A DNA stretch of 64,000 bases from S5-327 sp965116015. GTDB lineage: Bacteria > Chloroflexota > Dehalococcoidia > Lucifugimonadales > Australimonadaceae. The stretch is from the NCBI GenBank assembly GCA_965116015.1, contig OZ220477.1, forward strand, positions 310,001-374,000, given 5' to 3'. Shown piece after piece: positions 1-7,702 of the stretch. The first letter of the stretch is position 1; each line of letters begins with the position of its first letter. The notes under the pieces were generated by a model. That model did not search any database. It was not told where the DNA came from and saw only the letters and a program-made list of their open reading frames with translations. The position numbers and the translations under genes are program-made.

Positions 1-243
1 GCGGCGGCGCCAGGGGAGTCGGAGTCTGGGGGAGGGTCGAGGCGGGGGGTTGCCGGGGCTGGCGCGCGCGCCGTCAGCGGGGCGTCTGCCGATTCGTTGC
101 AGTATGCGCAGCCAGGCGAGGGGGTTTGCTTTGAGTCTGGGGGTTCGCCGGCGCGCGCTGAGGAGGTTGTTTCTGGCTTGCTGGCGCTGGAGCCGGCGGC
201 GGGCTTCGGCGCGGATCTCGCGGGGTAGGCGCTCGTCGGCCAT
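1..243 (-). CDS. Partial CDS running off the left edge, unknown function
   Basis: A minus-strand reading frame begins with ATG at 243 (MADERLPREIRAEARR...) and stays open for 81 codons to the window edge, so only its N-terminal part is visible. The residues are very rich in Arg, Ala and Pro with a plausible amphipathic start, but I recognise no family. No clear ribosome-binding site precedes the ATG. It could equally be a chance open frame in G+C-rich DNA; overlapping frames on the plus strand are also open here, so confidence is low. Confidence 0.3.
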   Translation of the reverse strand, partial: MADERLPREIRAEARRRLQRQQARNNLLSARRRTPRLKANPLAWLRILQRIGRRPADGARASPGNPPPRPSPRLRLPWRRR

Positions 244-385
244 AGGTGGCTTCGGCTCGGCTCGATAGAGCGCTCTCTTGAGGCGCTTGTTCCAAAGGGC
301 AGCCCAGCTTATGCCCCACATTGCTAACTCCGGGGTTTGCCGGCGCGGATGCACGGACGAGGCGGTACGGACGCGGGGACAGTGA

Positions 386-425
386 TTGCCTGTTATCTAT
401 CTATTATCGGGGGACGGACAGGCAA
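386..425. promoter_or_regulatory. Inverted repeat in an A+T-rich gap, possible operator
   Basis: TTGCCTGT at 386-393 is repeated inverted as ACAGGCAA at 418-425. The half-site centres are 32 bases apart, close to three helical turns. The spacer holds the only A+T-rich patch of the neighbourhood (around 391-408). The gap 244-521 otherwise shows no gene. A dimeric regulator site or a long-loop hairpin after the SDR gene are both possible. Confidence 0.3.
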
Positions 426-521
426 CCGAAAGGGGAAAGGGGCGGTCGGTTCGGCTGTTTTGTGGTGTCCTCGCTAGAGGGCTGGCGTGGAGCGTGAAGG
501 GGGCGAGGCGGGGGGGGGGCT

Positions 522-1283
522 CTATCGGGCGGTCCAGCCGAGGTCGATGGCGTAGGAGGAGCCTGTGATTGCGCCTGCGCTGTCGGATGCGAGGAACGAG
601 GCGAGGTCTGCGACCTCGGCTGGTTCGATGAGGCGTTTCACGGCGGCCTGTTCGAGGATGACCTGGTCGATGACGTTCTCGACGGGGACGCCGGCGGTGT
701 GGGCGAGTTGGGGGAGCTGGTTCTCGACGAGCGGGGTTCGGACGAATGAGGGGCATATGGCGTTGACGGTTATTCCGTAGGGGCCTGCTTCGAGGGCGGC
801 CGCTTTGGTGAATCCGACGAGGCCGTGTTTGGCGGCGATGTATGCGGACTTGTTGGGGCTCGCTACGAGGCCGTGGATCGATGCGATGTTGATGATGCGT
901 CCCCACTGGCGGGCTTTCATTCCGGGCAGGATCCGCTTGGCGAGCTGGAAGGGGGCGATGAGCATCACCTGGAGCAGGCGCGTCCACTCGTCGTCGGGGA
1001 ACTGGTCTACGGGGGCGATGTACTGGAGGCCTGCGTTGTTCACGAGGATGTCGACGCCACCGGCGGTTGCGAGCGCGTTCTCGGCCAGAGAGCGGACGGT
1101 GTCCATACTGGCGAGGTCGGCTTGGATGAAGGTTCCGCCGATTGCGTCGGCGACGCTGCGGGCGGATTCGGAGATGTCGTTCACGATTACGGAGGCGCCG
1201 TCGCGGGCGAGTCGCTCGGCGATGGCTTGTCCGATGCCGCTTCCCGCGCCGGTCACCAGGGCTGTTTTGCGGTCAGGCGTCAT
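522..1283 (-). CDS. SDR family 3-hydroxybutyrate dehydrogenase-like
   Basis: A 253-residue classical short-chain dehydrogenase. The N-terminal TGAGSGIG nucleotide-binding motif (residues 11-18), N83-A-G, and the catalytic Ser135/Tyr148/Lys152 set are all present. The stretches NNAGLQYIAPVDQFP and SIHGLVASPNKSAY closely resemble D-3-hydroxybutyrate dehydrogenases, which interconvert 3-hydroxybutyrate and acetoacetate with NAD(H) in the cytoplasm. Length is normal for the family. Its start overlaps the end of the upstream membrane-protein gene by 11 bases, suggesting coupled translation. Substrate is inferred from similarity only; other 3-hydroxyacid SDRs share these motifs. Confidence 0.8.
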   Translation of the reverse strand: MTPDRKTALVTGAGSGIGQAIAERLARDGASVIVNDISESARSVADAIGGTFIQADLASMDTVRSLAENALATAGGVDILVNNAGLQYIAPVDQFPDDEWTRLLQVMLIAPFQLAKRILPGMKARQWGRIINIASIHGLVASPNKSAYIAAKHGLVGFTKAAALEAGPYGITVNAICPSFVRTPLVENQLPQLAHTAGVPVENVIDQVILEQAAVKRLIEPAEVADLASFLASDSAGAITGSSYAIDLGWTAR

Positions 1284-1686
1284 GCGAGGTCTTTTCGGAG
1301 CGGACGCGGATGCCGACGGGGAAGGACATAGCGCCGTTTACGGCTCCGATGAGCGTGAAGACTGCGGCGATGGTCCGGGCGTCTTCAGGAGGGGGGGAGT
1401 CCGGCGTCGCGAAGGCGATGAGGGGGACGAGGACGATGAGGGCGCCGATGGCTGCTCCGAGGAGCTTGCCGACTCGGATGGTCGCCCGACGTCCGGCGGC
1501 GACGCCGGCGACCCAGGGGAAGAAGAGGGTTCCGCACACCCACAGGAGGGCGGCCCAGTCGCCGGTCCATCGGTTGACTGCGGAGATGGAGTAGAGGAGG
1601 GCGGCGGCGAGGGCAATCACGGCGAGGGAGCGCGCGAGGAGCGCGCGCGTTGTTAGTTTGGCGGTTGTCGTGGTTGTCACAGGCAC
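1273..1686 (-). CDS. Small multi-pass membrane protein
   Basis: A 137-residue hydrophobic protein with about four predicted membrane segments: roughly residues 17-35 (LAVIALAAALLYSI), 45-63 (LLWVCGTLFFPWVAGV), 75-92 (LLGAAIGALIVLVPLIA) and 105-125 (IAAVFTLIGAVNGAMSF). The tail is short and charged. It is read divergently from the F420 operon and overlaps the downstream SDR gene by 11 bases. I recognise no named family, and no catalytic motif is visible. An integral-membrane role is the only supported statement. Confidence 0.7.
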   Translation of the reverse strand: MPVTTTTTAKLTTRALLARSLAVIALAAALLYSISAVNRWTGDWAALLWVCGTLFFPWVAGVAAGRRATIRVGKLLGAAIGALIVLVPLIAFATPDSPPPEDARTIAAVFTLIGAVNGAMSFPVGIRVRSEKTSHDA

Positions 1687-1762
1687 TGTTTGCGCGGGGG
1701 GTGGTATGTGGAGCCGAAGCGAGAAGGCCGCTCTGAGCCGGGGGGCGCTGCTTGCGCGGGGA

Positions 1763-1771
1763 TGGTATCAT
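1763..1771 (+). promoter_or_regulatory. Extended -10 promoter of the cof operon
   Basis: TGGTATCAT fits an extended -10 (TGN followed by TATCAT). It would start transcription near 1778, giving a leader to the chosen cofG start. The same TGGTAT-N2-T form occurs before sdhA and the 51879 MFS gene. No convincing -35 is seen. Confidence 0.4.
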
Positions 1772-1899
1772 TGCGTTTCGTTGGAGGCCCATCGCGCCTC
1801 GCCCCGCGGTTGCGGGCTGGCGGCATACGCCTCGGGTTCCTCGCGATGGCCATTTCATCTTCTCCAACTTCTCCAACGTCAGCTTCAATCTCAACTTCG

Positions 1900-3084
1900 A
1901 TGTCGATACGGCAGAGCATCGAGCGCGCCCTGGCGGGAGAGGAGCTTGGCGCCGCCGACAGTTATGCTCTGATGCGCGCGTCGGGGCCGGAGCTGGCGGC
2001 GCTGCTGTCCGCGGCTTCGGAGCTGAACGCTCGCGCGCGGCCTCATCGTGTGGCGACGTATTCGCGCAAGGTGTTTCTGCCGCTCACGAATCTCTGCCGC
2101 GATCGGTGCGGGTACTGCACGTTCGTGAAGGGTCCGCGTCAGCGCGGGGCCCATACGATGACGCCGGAGGAGGTTGTGGCTGTGGCGTCGCAGGGGGCGG
2201 CGCTCGGATGCAAGGAGGCGCTGCTTAGCCTGGGCGATCACCCGGAGCTGCGGCATCCGGAGATGCGCTCGACGCTGCGCGCGATGGGTTTCGGCTCTAC
2301 GCCGGAGTTTGTCGCGGGGATGTCGCGGCTCGTGCTCGAGGAGACGGGGTTGCTGCCTCACGTTAACTGCGGGACGCTGAGCCTGGAGGAGATGGCGGAG
2401 ATTGCTCCGTGGAACGCGAGCATGGGGATTATGCTTGAGAGCGCGAGTCTGCGTCTTCACGGGCCGGGAGGGGCTCACTATGGGTCGTCGACGAAGCGTC
2501 CTGAGCCGCGAGCGGCGACGATCGAGGCGGCTGCGGAGCTTGGGGTTGCGATGACGACGGGGATTCTCATCGGCATCGGGGAGACGGTCGAGGAGCGGGC
2601 TGAGGCGCTGCTGCTTATCCGCGATTTTCAGAGGCGGTTGGGGAATGTGCAAGAGGTGATTGTTCAGAATTTCCGGGCGAAGGGGGGGACGCGGATGCGG
2701 CGCTGGCCGGAGCCCTCGACGCTGGATATGCTGCGGACGCTCGCGGCTGCGCGTCTCATCTTCGGGCCGGGGATGAACATCCAGGCTCCTCCGAACCTGA
2801 ACGCGGCGGAGCATCGGTGGTATCTACTGTGCGGGATCAACGATTGGGGGGGGATTTCGCCCCTTACCAGGGATTTCATTAATCCGGAGGCGGCGTGGCC
2901 GCAGGCTGAGGCGCTGAGGGCGACGACGGCGGAGGGTGGGTATACGCTTCGGGAGCGGGCGGCGCTCTATCCGGAGTTTGCGCTGGCTGGGGGCTGGGCG
3001 CCGCCGCGGGTCGCGCCGCGTCTGGCGGCGCTCGTCGACGGGGAGGGTTACGTGAAAGAGGAGCTTGAAGCATGGCGACGTTGA
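1900..3084 (+). CDS. cofG: FO synthase subunit CofG (radical SAM)
   Basis: 394-residue radical SAM enzyme that, with the CofH product, forms the 8-hydroxy-5-deazaflavin chromophore of coenzyme F420. The [4Fe-4S] motif C66-x3-C70-x2-C73 lies in a CofG-typical context (SRKVFLPLTNLCRDRCGYC), followed by LPHVNCG, TTGILIGIGET, VIVQNFRAK and GINDWGGISP, all CofG hallmarks. An in-frame ATG at 1846 would add a Ser/Thr-rich, low-complexity leader; I prefer 1900 because similarity begins soon after it, although neither start has a good ribosome-binding site. The stop overlaps the cofH start by 13 bases. First gene of cofG-cofH-cofD-cofC. Confidence 0.93.
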   Translation: MSIRQSIERALAGEELGAADSYALMRASGPELAALLSAASELNARARPHRVATYSRKVFLPLTNLCRDRCGYCTFVKGPRQRGAHTMTPEEVVAVASQGAALGCKEALLSLGDHPELRHPEMRSTLRAMGFGSTPEFVAGMSRLVLEETGLLPHVNCGTLSLEEMAEIAPWNASMGIMLESASLRLHGPGGAHYGSSTKRPEPRAATIEAAAELGVAMTTGILIGIGETVEERAEALLLIRDFQRRLGNVQEVIVQNFRAKGGTRMRRWPEPSTLDMLRTLAAARLIFGPGMNIQAPPNLNAAEHRWYLLCGINDWGGISPLTRDFINPEAAWPQAEALRATTAEGGYTLRERAALYPEFALAGGWAPPRVAPRLAALVDGEGYVKEELEAWRR

Positions 3085-4424
3085 ACGAGGATTATCGCGG
3101 CTTGACGGATCTGCGGTCGGGGTTGGAGTCGCTACTGGGAGGGGTTCCGCTCGACATCGCGCGCATTCTCGACAAGTCGCTTGGGGGCGGCGAGGTTAGC
3201 GCAACGGAGGGGGCGCGGCTGTTCGAGGCGGACGGGGCGGGGCTGCTCGCGCTGATGGCGACTGCGGACGAGTTGCGGCGCAGGGCGAAGGGGGATTATG
3301 CGACGTATGTTGTGAATCGGAACATTAATTTCACGAATGTGTGCATCAAGCGGTGCGGTTTCTGCGCATTCAGTCGCGATTTTCGCGCAGAGGAGGGGTA
3401 TTTTCTTCCGCTGAACGAGATTATCCGGCGCGCGCGAGAGGCGGCGGAGCTTGGGGCGACGGAGATCTGCGTGCAGGCTGGGCTTCCGCCAAAGATGGAG
3501 GGTTCGCTGTATATCGATCTGACGCGCGAGCTGAAAGCCGAGCTGCCGCAGCTGCATATCCACGGTTTCTCGCCGGAGGAGGCGCTCTATGGGGCTATTC
3601 GCTCGCGGCGCTCGATCGAGGAGTATCTGATTGATCTGAGGGACGCTGGAGTTGGGTCGTTTCCGGGGACGTCGGCTGAGATTCTCGATCAGAGGGTGCG
3701 GGACAGGATTGCTCCTGGGCGCATCAGCGTTGAGCAGTGGACGGAGGTTGTGATGACCGCGCACAAGATCGGCGTACCGACTACGTCGACGATCATGTTC
3801 GGGCACATCGAGACTGGGCATCATCGCGCGGCGCACTTGGCGTATCTGCGGGACATTCAGAAGGCGACGGGGGGGTTCACGGAGTTTGTGCCTCTGAGCT
3901 TCGTGCATGAGGAGGCGCCGATGTTCGTCGAGCGGATGTCGGATGAGATGCGTCCGGGGGCCACGGGGGCGGAAGTTATCCGTATGCACGCTATCGGGCG
4001 GGTGATGCTGAACGGGTGGATCGACAACATTCAGTGTTCGTGGGTGAAGGAGGGGCCGAAGCTGGCCCAGATATTGCTTGCGTCGGGCTGCAACGACGTG
4101 GGGGGCACGCTTATCAACGAGAGCATTTCCACAGCGGCGGGAGCCTCGCACGGGCAGCTTACGCCTCCGTCGGAGCTTCGGCGGTGGATGCGGGATATCG
4201 GGCGCATTCCGGTTGAGCGGACGACGCTGTATGAGGCGCGGCGGGTTTACGAGACTGAGCCGGAATTGCCGGAGGCTTTGGACGTTGCGGCGCGGAATCC
4301 GGAGAGGTTCGGCTCGTATGGGCAGCTCATTAAGCTGGAGGCGTTCCGCTACGAGGGGCAGCGCGCGCCGACATTCGAGGGGCCGACGCTGCCCGAGGCG
4401 CTGGCGTTGGCGCGCGACGAGTAG
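3072..4424 (+). CDS. cofH: FO synthase subunit CofH (radical SAM)
   Basis: 450-residue partner of CofG. CofH joins L-tyrosine to 5-amino-6-ribitylamino-uracil in the first half of FO formation. The radical SAM motif is C91-x3-C95-x2-C98 in NINFTNVCIKRCGFCAF, and CVQAGLPP and HIHGFSPEE are CofH landmarks. The start lies inside the last codons of cofG (13-base overlap), indicating translational coupling. Two separate genes, not the fused FbiC of actinobacteria, encode FO synthase here. About 35 bases separate it from cofD. Confidence 0.94.
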   Translation: MATLNEDYRGLTDLRSGLESLLGGVPLDIARILDKSLGGGEVSATEGARLFEADGAGLLALMATADELRRRAKGDYATYVVNRNINFTNVCIKRCGFCAFSRDFRAEEGYFLPLNEIIRRAREAAELGATEICVQAGLPPKMEGSLYIDLTRELKAELPQLHIHGFSPEEALYGAIRSRRSIEEYLIDLRDAGVGSFPGTSAEILDQRVRDRIAPGRISVEQWTEVVMTAHKIGVPTTSTIMFGHIETGHHRAAHLAYLRDIQKATGGFTEFVPLSFVHEEAPMFVERMSDEMRPGATGAEVIRMHAIGRVMLNGWIDNIQCSWVKEGPKLAQILLASGCNDVGGTLINESISTAAGASHGQLTPPSELRRWMRDIGRIPVERTTLYEARRVYETEPELPEALDVAARNPERFGSYGQLIKLEAFRYEGQRAPTFEGPTLPEALALARDE

Positions 4425-4471
4425 GCTGCCGGGCGGGGGCAAGCCGCCGGAACGTTAGAATGGGAGGCGCT

Positions 4472-5431
4472 ATGCGGAATGTGCTCGCCATTGCCGGAGG
4501 GGTCGGCGGCGCCAAGCTCGCGCTCGGTCTTGCCCGCGTCCTGCAGCCTGGCGAACTGACGGTTGTTGTCAATACTGGGGATGATGAGACGTTTCATGGT
4601 CTTCATGTTTCGCCGGATGTCGACAGTGTGATCTACGCGCTGGCGGGCCTGACGAACCGCGAGACGGGGTGGGGCGTGGAGGGGGATTCGTTCCGCGCGC
4701 TTGATACGCTTGGCAGGCTGGGGGGGGAGACGTGGTTCAGGCTTGGCGATGCGGATCTCGGGCTGCATCTGCGGCGGACGGAGTTGCTGGCGGAGGGGCG
4801 GACGCTGAGCGAGGCGACAGAGGCTATCGCGGAGGCGCTCGGCGTGAGGCAGAGGGTGGTTCCGATGTCGGACGATCGTGTGCGAACTGTCGCGATTACG
4901 GACAGGGGGGAGATGGCGTTTCAGGAGTATTTCGTTAAGTGCGGCTGCGAGCCGCGTCTGAGGGGGGCGCGGTTCGATGGGGCGGAGTCGGCTCGGATGT
5001 CGCCGGGTTTCCGGCGGGGTCTGGCGGAGGCGGATGCGATTGTTTTCTGTCCGTCGAATCCTGTTGTGAGCATTGGGCCGGCGCTTGCTGTTCCGGGCGT
5101 TCGGGACGCTCTGGGGCGTTCCAGGGCGCCGCGTGTGGCTGTTAGTCCACTGGTGGGGGGAGCGGCGGTTAAGGGTCCGGCGGCGAAGATGATGGCTGAA
5201 CTCGGCGAGGATGCGAGCAACGCGGGGGTTGCGCGTCGCTATGCCGGCGTGGCGGACGCGCTTGTTATCGACGTTAGGGACGCGGCGGACGCTCCCGCAA
5301 TCGAGGCGCTGGGAGCGGCTGCGCGCGTTGCGCCGACGCTGATGATGTCGGACGCGGACAAGGACGCGCTCGCGGAGCGCGTTCTGTTCTTTGCGGACGA
5401 GCTCCGGGGTCTGGGGAGGGTGGAGTCGTGA
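4472..5431 (+). CDS. cofD: 2-phospho-L-lactate transferase CofD
   Basis: 319 residues from ATG 4472; an ATG at 4460 would add four residues, but GGGAGG at 4462-4467 is well placed only for 4472. CofD transfers a phospholactyl-type group from a guanylated precursor to FO, giving F420-0. Diagnostic segments are GGVGGAKLALGL at the N-terminus, NTGDDETFHGLHVSPDVDS, LGDADLGLHLRRT, CPSNPVVSIGP and SPLVGGAAVKGPAAKM. Length is normal. It ends in a GTGA overlap with cofC. Confidence 0.94.
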   Translation: MRNVLAIAGGVGGAKLALGLARVLQPGELTVVVNTGDDETFHGLHVSPDVDSVIYALAGLTNRETGWGVEGDSFRALDTLGRLGGETWFRLGDADLGLHLRRTELLAEGRTLSEATEAIAEALGVRQRVVPMSDDRVRTVAITDRGEMAFQEYFVKCGCEPRLRGARFDGAESARMSPGFRRGLAEADAIVFCPSNPVVSIGPALAVPGVRDALGRSRAPRVAVSPLVGGAAVKGPAAKMMAELGEDASNAGVARRYAGVADALVIDVRDAADAPAIEALGAAARVAPTLMMSDADKDALAERVLFFADELRGLGRVES

Positions 5432-6171
5432 GCTCTGACGTTCTGGGGGAGGGGGCGACTTGCCGGTTCATTGTGCCGATGAAGCCGCTGGGGTTTGCGA
5501 AGATGCGCTTGCGGAACGATCTGCCGCCGTCGGTCTGCGATGCGCTGGCGCTGTTTATGCTGAGGGCGGCGCTGAGAGCAGCGGCGCCGGATCGCGGCGT
5601 GACGGGGAGCGGGATTTCCTGCGTCGTTGTCGGGGGCGATGAGTTCGTTCGCCGGATCGCGGAGGAGGCGGGCGCGGGGTGGTCGCCGGAGAGGGGGGAG
5701 GGCCTCAATGGCGCGCTCCGCGCGGCAATGCAGGACGCTTATGCTGAGGGGGTGGACGCGGCGGCGTACCTGCCTGGGGATCTGCCGCTGATTCGCAGTG
5801 AGGACGTTGTGAGGATTGCGCGCGCGGGATGGGAGCTGGGGAGGCCGGTTGGGGTTCCGGCGGAGGGGGACGGCGGGACGAACGCGCTGCTGATTCCGGC
5901 CGGGGCGGCGATGACGCCGGATTTGGGGGAGAACAGCTATGCGAGGCATTGCGAGGCGGCCAGGCGGGCGGGGGCGACGCTGCGGACGATGAGGCTGCCG
6001 CGCGTGATGGTTGATGTCGATACTTACGACGATGTTTCGCGCCTGATGCGGGTCTGGCCGGGTTTTGGGGCGCTGCTGGCGGAGTGGGAGGGGTGGATTC
6101 TCGGCGGTATGAGCGGGGCGTCGCCGGAAGGGGAGTTTCCCGGGGACGTTCTTTCCTATTCCTACGGGTAG
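5428..6171 (+). CDS. cofC: 2-phospho-L-lactate guanylyltransferase CofC
   Basis: 247 residues from a GTG start that overlaps the cofD stop (GTGA, 5428-5431). CofC activates the phospholactate-type moiety with GTP, providing the CofD substrate. Visible motifs are VPMKPLGFAKMRL near the N-terminus (glycosyltransferase-A-like nucleotide site), LPGDLPLI and DGGTNALL. The C-terminal ~25 residues after the VDVDTYDD segment are longer than in many homologues and look unstructured. The precise physiological substrate (phospholactate or phosphoenolpyruvate) cannot be told from sequence. The F420 glutamyl ligase gene is not in this window. Confidence 0.88.
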   Translation: MSSDVLGEGATCRFIVPMKPLGFAKMRLRNDLPPSVCDALALFMLRAALRAAAPDRGVTGSGISCVVVGGDEFVRRIAEEAGAGWSPERGEGLNGALRAAMQDAYAEGVDAAAYLPGDLPLIRSEDVVRIARAGWELGRPVGVPAEGDGGTNALLIPAGAAMTPDLGENSYARHCEAARRAGATLRTMRLPRVMVDVDTYDDVSRLMRVWPGFGALLAEWEGWILGGMSGASPEGEFPGDVLSYSYG

Positions 6172-6184
6172 AGCGAGGAGGGGT

Positions 6185-7153
6185 ATGACGAAGCCGAATA
6201 TCGGACTGCTGCTGGGGACGCGCGGGATGGTGATGAAGGCGCAACGCGAAGGGACGGCACCTTCCGCCGCGCCGATGCTGGCGCTTGCGGAGCGCGCGGA
6301 GGGGGCGGGGCTGGATTCTGTGTGGGTTGGCGATAGTCTTGTGTCGAAGCCGAGGCTGGAGCCTGTCGCGGCGATGTCGGCTATCGCGGCGCGGACCACG
6401 CGGGCGCGGATTGGCACGGCTGTGTTGCTTCCGGCGCTCCGGCATCCTGCGCCGCTGGCGCATAGCCTGGCGACTGCGGACATTGTCTCGAATGGCCGGA
6501 TTGTCGTTGGGGCTGGGGTGGGCGGGGCTTTCACTGAGGATCAGCGTCAAGACTGGATCGCTGCGGGGGTTGATCCTGCGCGCCGCGCCGGGCGGTTTGT
6601 TGAGTCGGCGCGGATTCTGAAGCGGCTGTGGACGGAGGATGGCGTTTCGTTTGCGGGGGAGCATTTCAGTTTGTCGGACGCGACGCTTGATCCCAAGCCT
6701 GTGCAGGCGGGAGGGATTCCGCTGCTGCTGGCGACGCACTATCGCACGGGTTCGGAGGCGCAGGCGCGTCGGGCGGCGCGGTACGGGGACGGCATCATTG
6801 GGATTACTGACTCGCCCGAGCAGTTCGCGCAGACTGTCGCAAGGGTTGACGAGGCGAGGGTATCCGAGGGAAGGGATATGTCGTCGTTTGAGCGGGCGTA
6901 CTATCTCACGGTGAATCTGGGGTCGGACAGGGGGGCGTCGGAGGCTGAGGCGCGCGATTTTCTGATGAGCTACTACAAGGTGGCGCACTGGGGTTCTTCG
7001 TGGGGGCCGTGGGGGACATCGGGGGAGGTGGCCGCGCGGATCCGCGAGTTCGCGGACGCAGGCGCGGACACGGTTATCGTGCGTTTCGCGTCGTGGGATC
7101 AGCAGGGGCAGTGGGAGCGGTTTGAGCAAGAGGTGTGGCCGGAGTTCACGTGA
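6185..7153 (+). CDS. Luciferase-like (LLM class) oxidoreductase
   Basis: 322-residue TIM-barrel protein of the bacterial luciferase superfamily, whose members use F420 or FMN. Characteristic pieces are AERAEGAGLDSVWVGDSL, SAIAARTTRARIGTAVLLPALRHP, GRIVVGAGVGG and the late WGPWGTSGEVAARIREFADAGADTVIVRF. GAGGAGGGG directly precedes ATG 6185, and only 13 bases separate it from cofC, so it is probably the last cof-operon gene or co-transcribed with it. This placement favours F420 over FMN, but that is inference. Substrate unknown. Confidence 0.85.
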   Translation: MTKPNIGLLLGTRGMVMKAQREGTAPSAAPMLALAERAEGAGLDSVWVGDSLVSKPRLEPVAAMSAIAARTTRARIGTAVLLPALRHPAPLAHSLATADIVSNGRIVVGAGVGGAFTEDQRQDWIAAGVDPARRAGRFVESARILKRLWTEDGVSFAGEHFSLSDATLDPKPVQAGGIPLLLATHYRTGSEAQARRAARYGDGIIGITDSPEQFAQTVARVDEARVSEGRDMSSFERAYYLTVNLGSDRGASEAEARDFLMSYYKVAHWGSSWGPWGTSGEVAARIREFADAGADTVIVRFASWDQQGQWERFEQEVWPEFT

Positions 7154-7174
7154 GGGGCGAGGGAGGGCATTGCG

Positions 7175-7537
7175 ATGAGGCACAACGAGCTGACTGCGGA
7201 AGAGCGCTATGTGATTGAGATGAAGGGGACGGAGCGCCCTTTCTCGGGGGAGTACGATGACTTTTATGAGGCGGGGACGTATGTCTGCCGGCGCTGCAAC
7301 GCAGAGCTGTATCGCTCGGGGGACAAGTTCGACGCGCGCTGCGGCTGGCCTGCGTTCGATCGCGAGGTCGACGGGGCGGTGCGGCGGTTGCCGGATCCGG
7401 ACGGCGTTCGGGTGGAGATTGAGTGCGCGGCGTGCGGGGGTCATCTCGGGCACGTGTTCACGGGGGAGGGACTCACGGCGACGAACACTCGACATTGCGT
7501 CAACTCGCTCTCGATGCGGTTCATTCCGCAGCAGTGA
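7175..7537 (+). CDS. msrB: Peptide methionine-(R)-S-oxide reductase MsrB
   Basis: 120-residue cytosolic repair enzyme reducing methionine-R-sulfoxide in proteins. Structural zinc ligands C38/C41 and C84/C87 are intact; the catalytic Cys is C108 in RHCVNS, and C56 in CGWPAF is the likely resolving residue. GGHLGHVF matches the substrate-binding strand. Length is that of a stand-alone MsrB, with no MsrA fused. It lies 21 bases behind the luciferase-like gene, so it may share the cof transcript; pairing an oxidative-damage repair enzyme with deazaflavin genes is suggestive but not proven. Confidence 0.93.
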   Translation: MRHNELTAEERYVIEMKGTERPFSGEYDDFYEAGTYVCRRCNAELYRSGDKFDARCGWPAFDREVDGAVRRLPDPDGVRVEIECAACGGHLGHVFTGEGLTATNTRHCVNSLSMRFIPQQ

Positions 7538-7610
7538 TCTGCCGCCGGGGCGTCGGTTTCGCTCTGTGGACTCGCATCCGGGAATCGGCGAGGGATGACG
7601 GGGGAGGGTT

Positions 7611-7648
7611 CTCCCGGCGCTTTCTGGTAAGGAGCCGAGAGCCGGGAG
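7611..7648. terminator. Hairpin between msrB and the ThDP-enzyme gene
   Basis: CTCCCGGC (7611-7618) pairs with GCCGGGAG (7641-7648) across a 22-base loop, 74 bases after the msrB stop and 55 before the next start. There is no T-run. It may end the upstream transcript or be a leader structure of the downstream gene. Confidence 0.3.
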
Positions 7649-7702
7649 CGTGTTCCGGGCTGGGAGGGTTGAGGGGAGGATGATGAGGAGGAACGAGCAT
7701 TT

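Noticed and set aside
7611..7648. T-box or other riboswitch before the ThDP gene
   Set aside because: Only one long-loop hairpin is seen, and no conserved riboswitch element could be identified.
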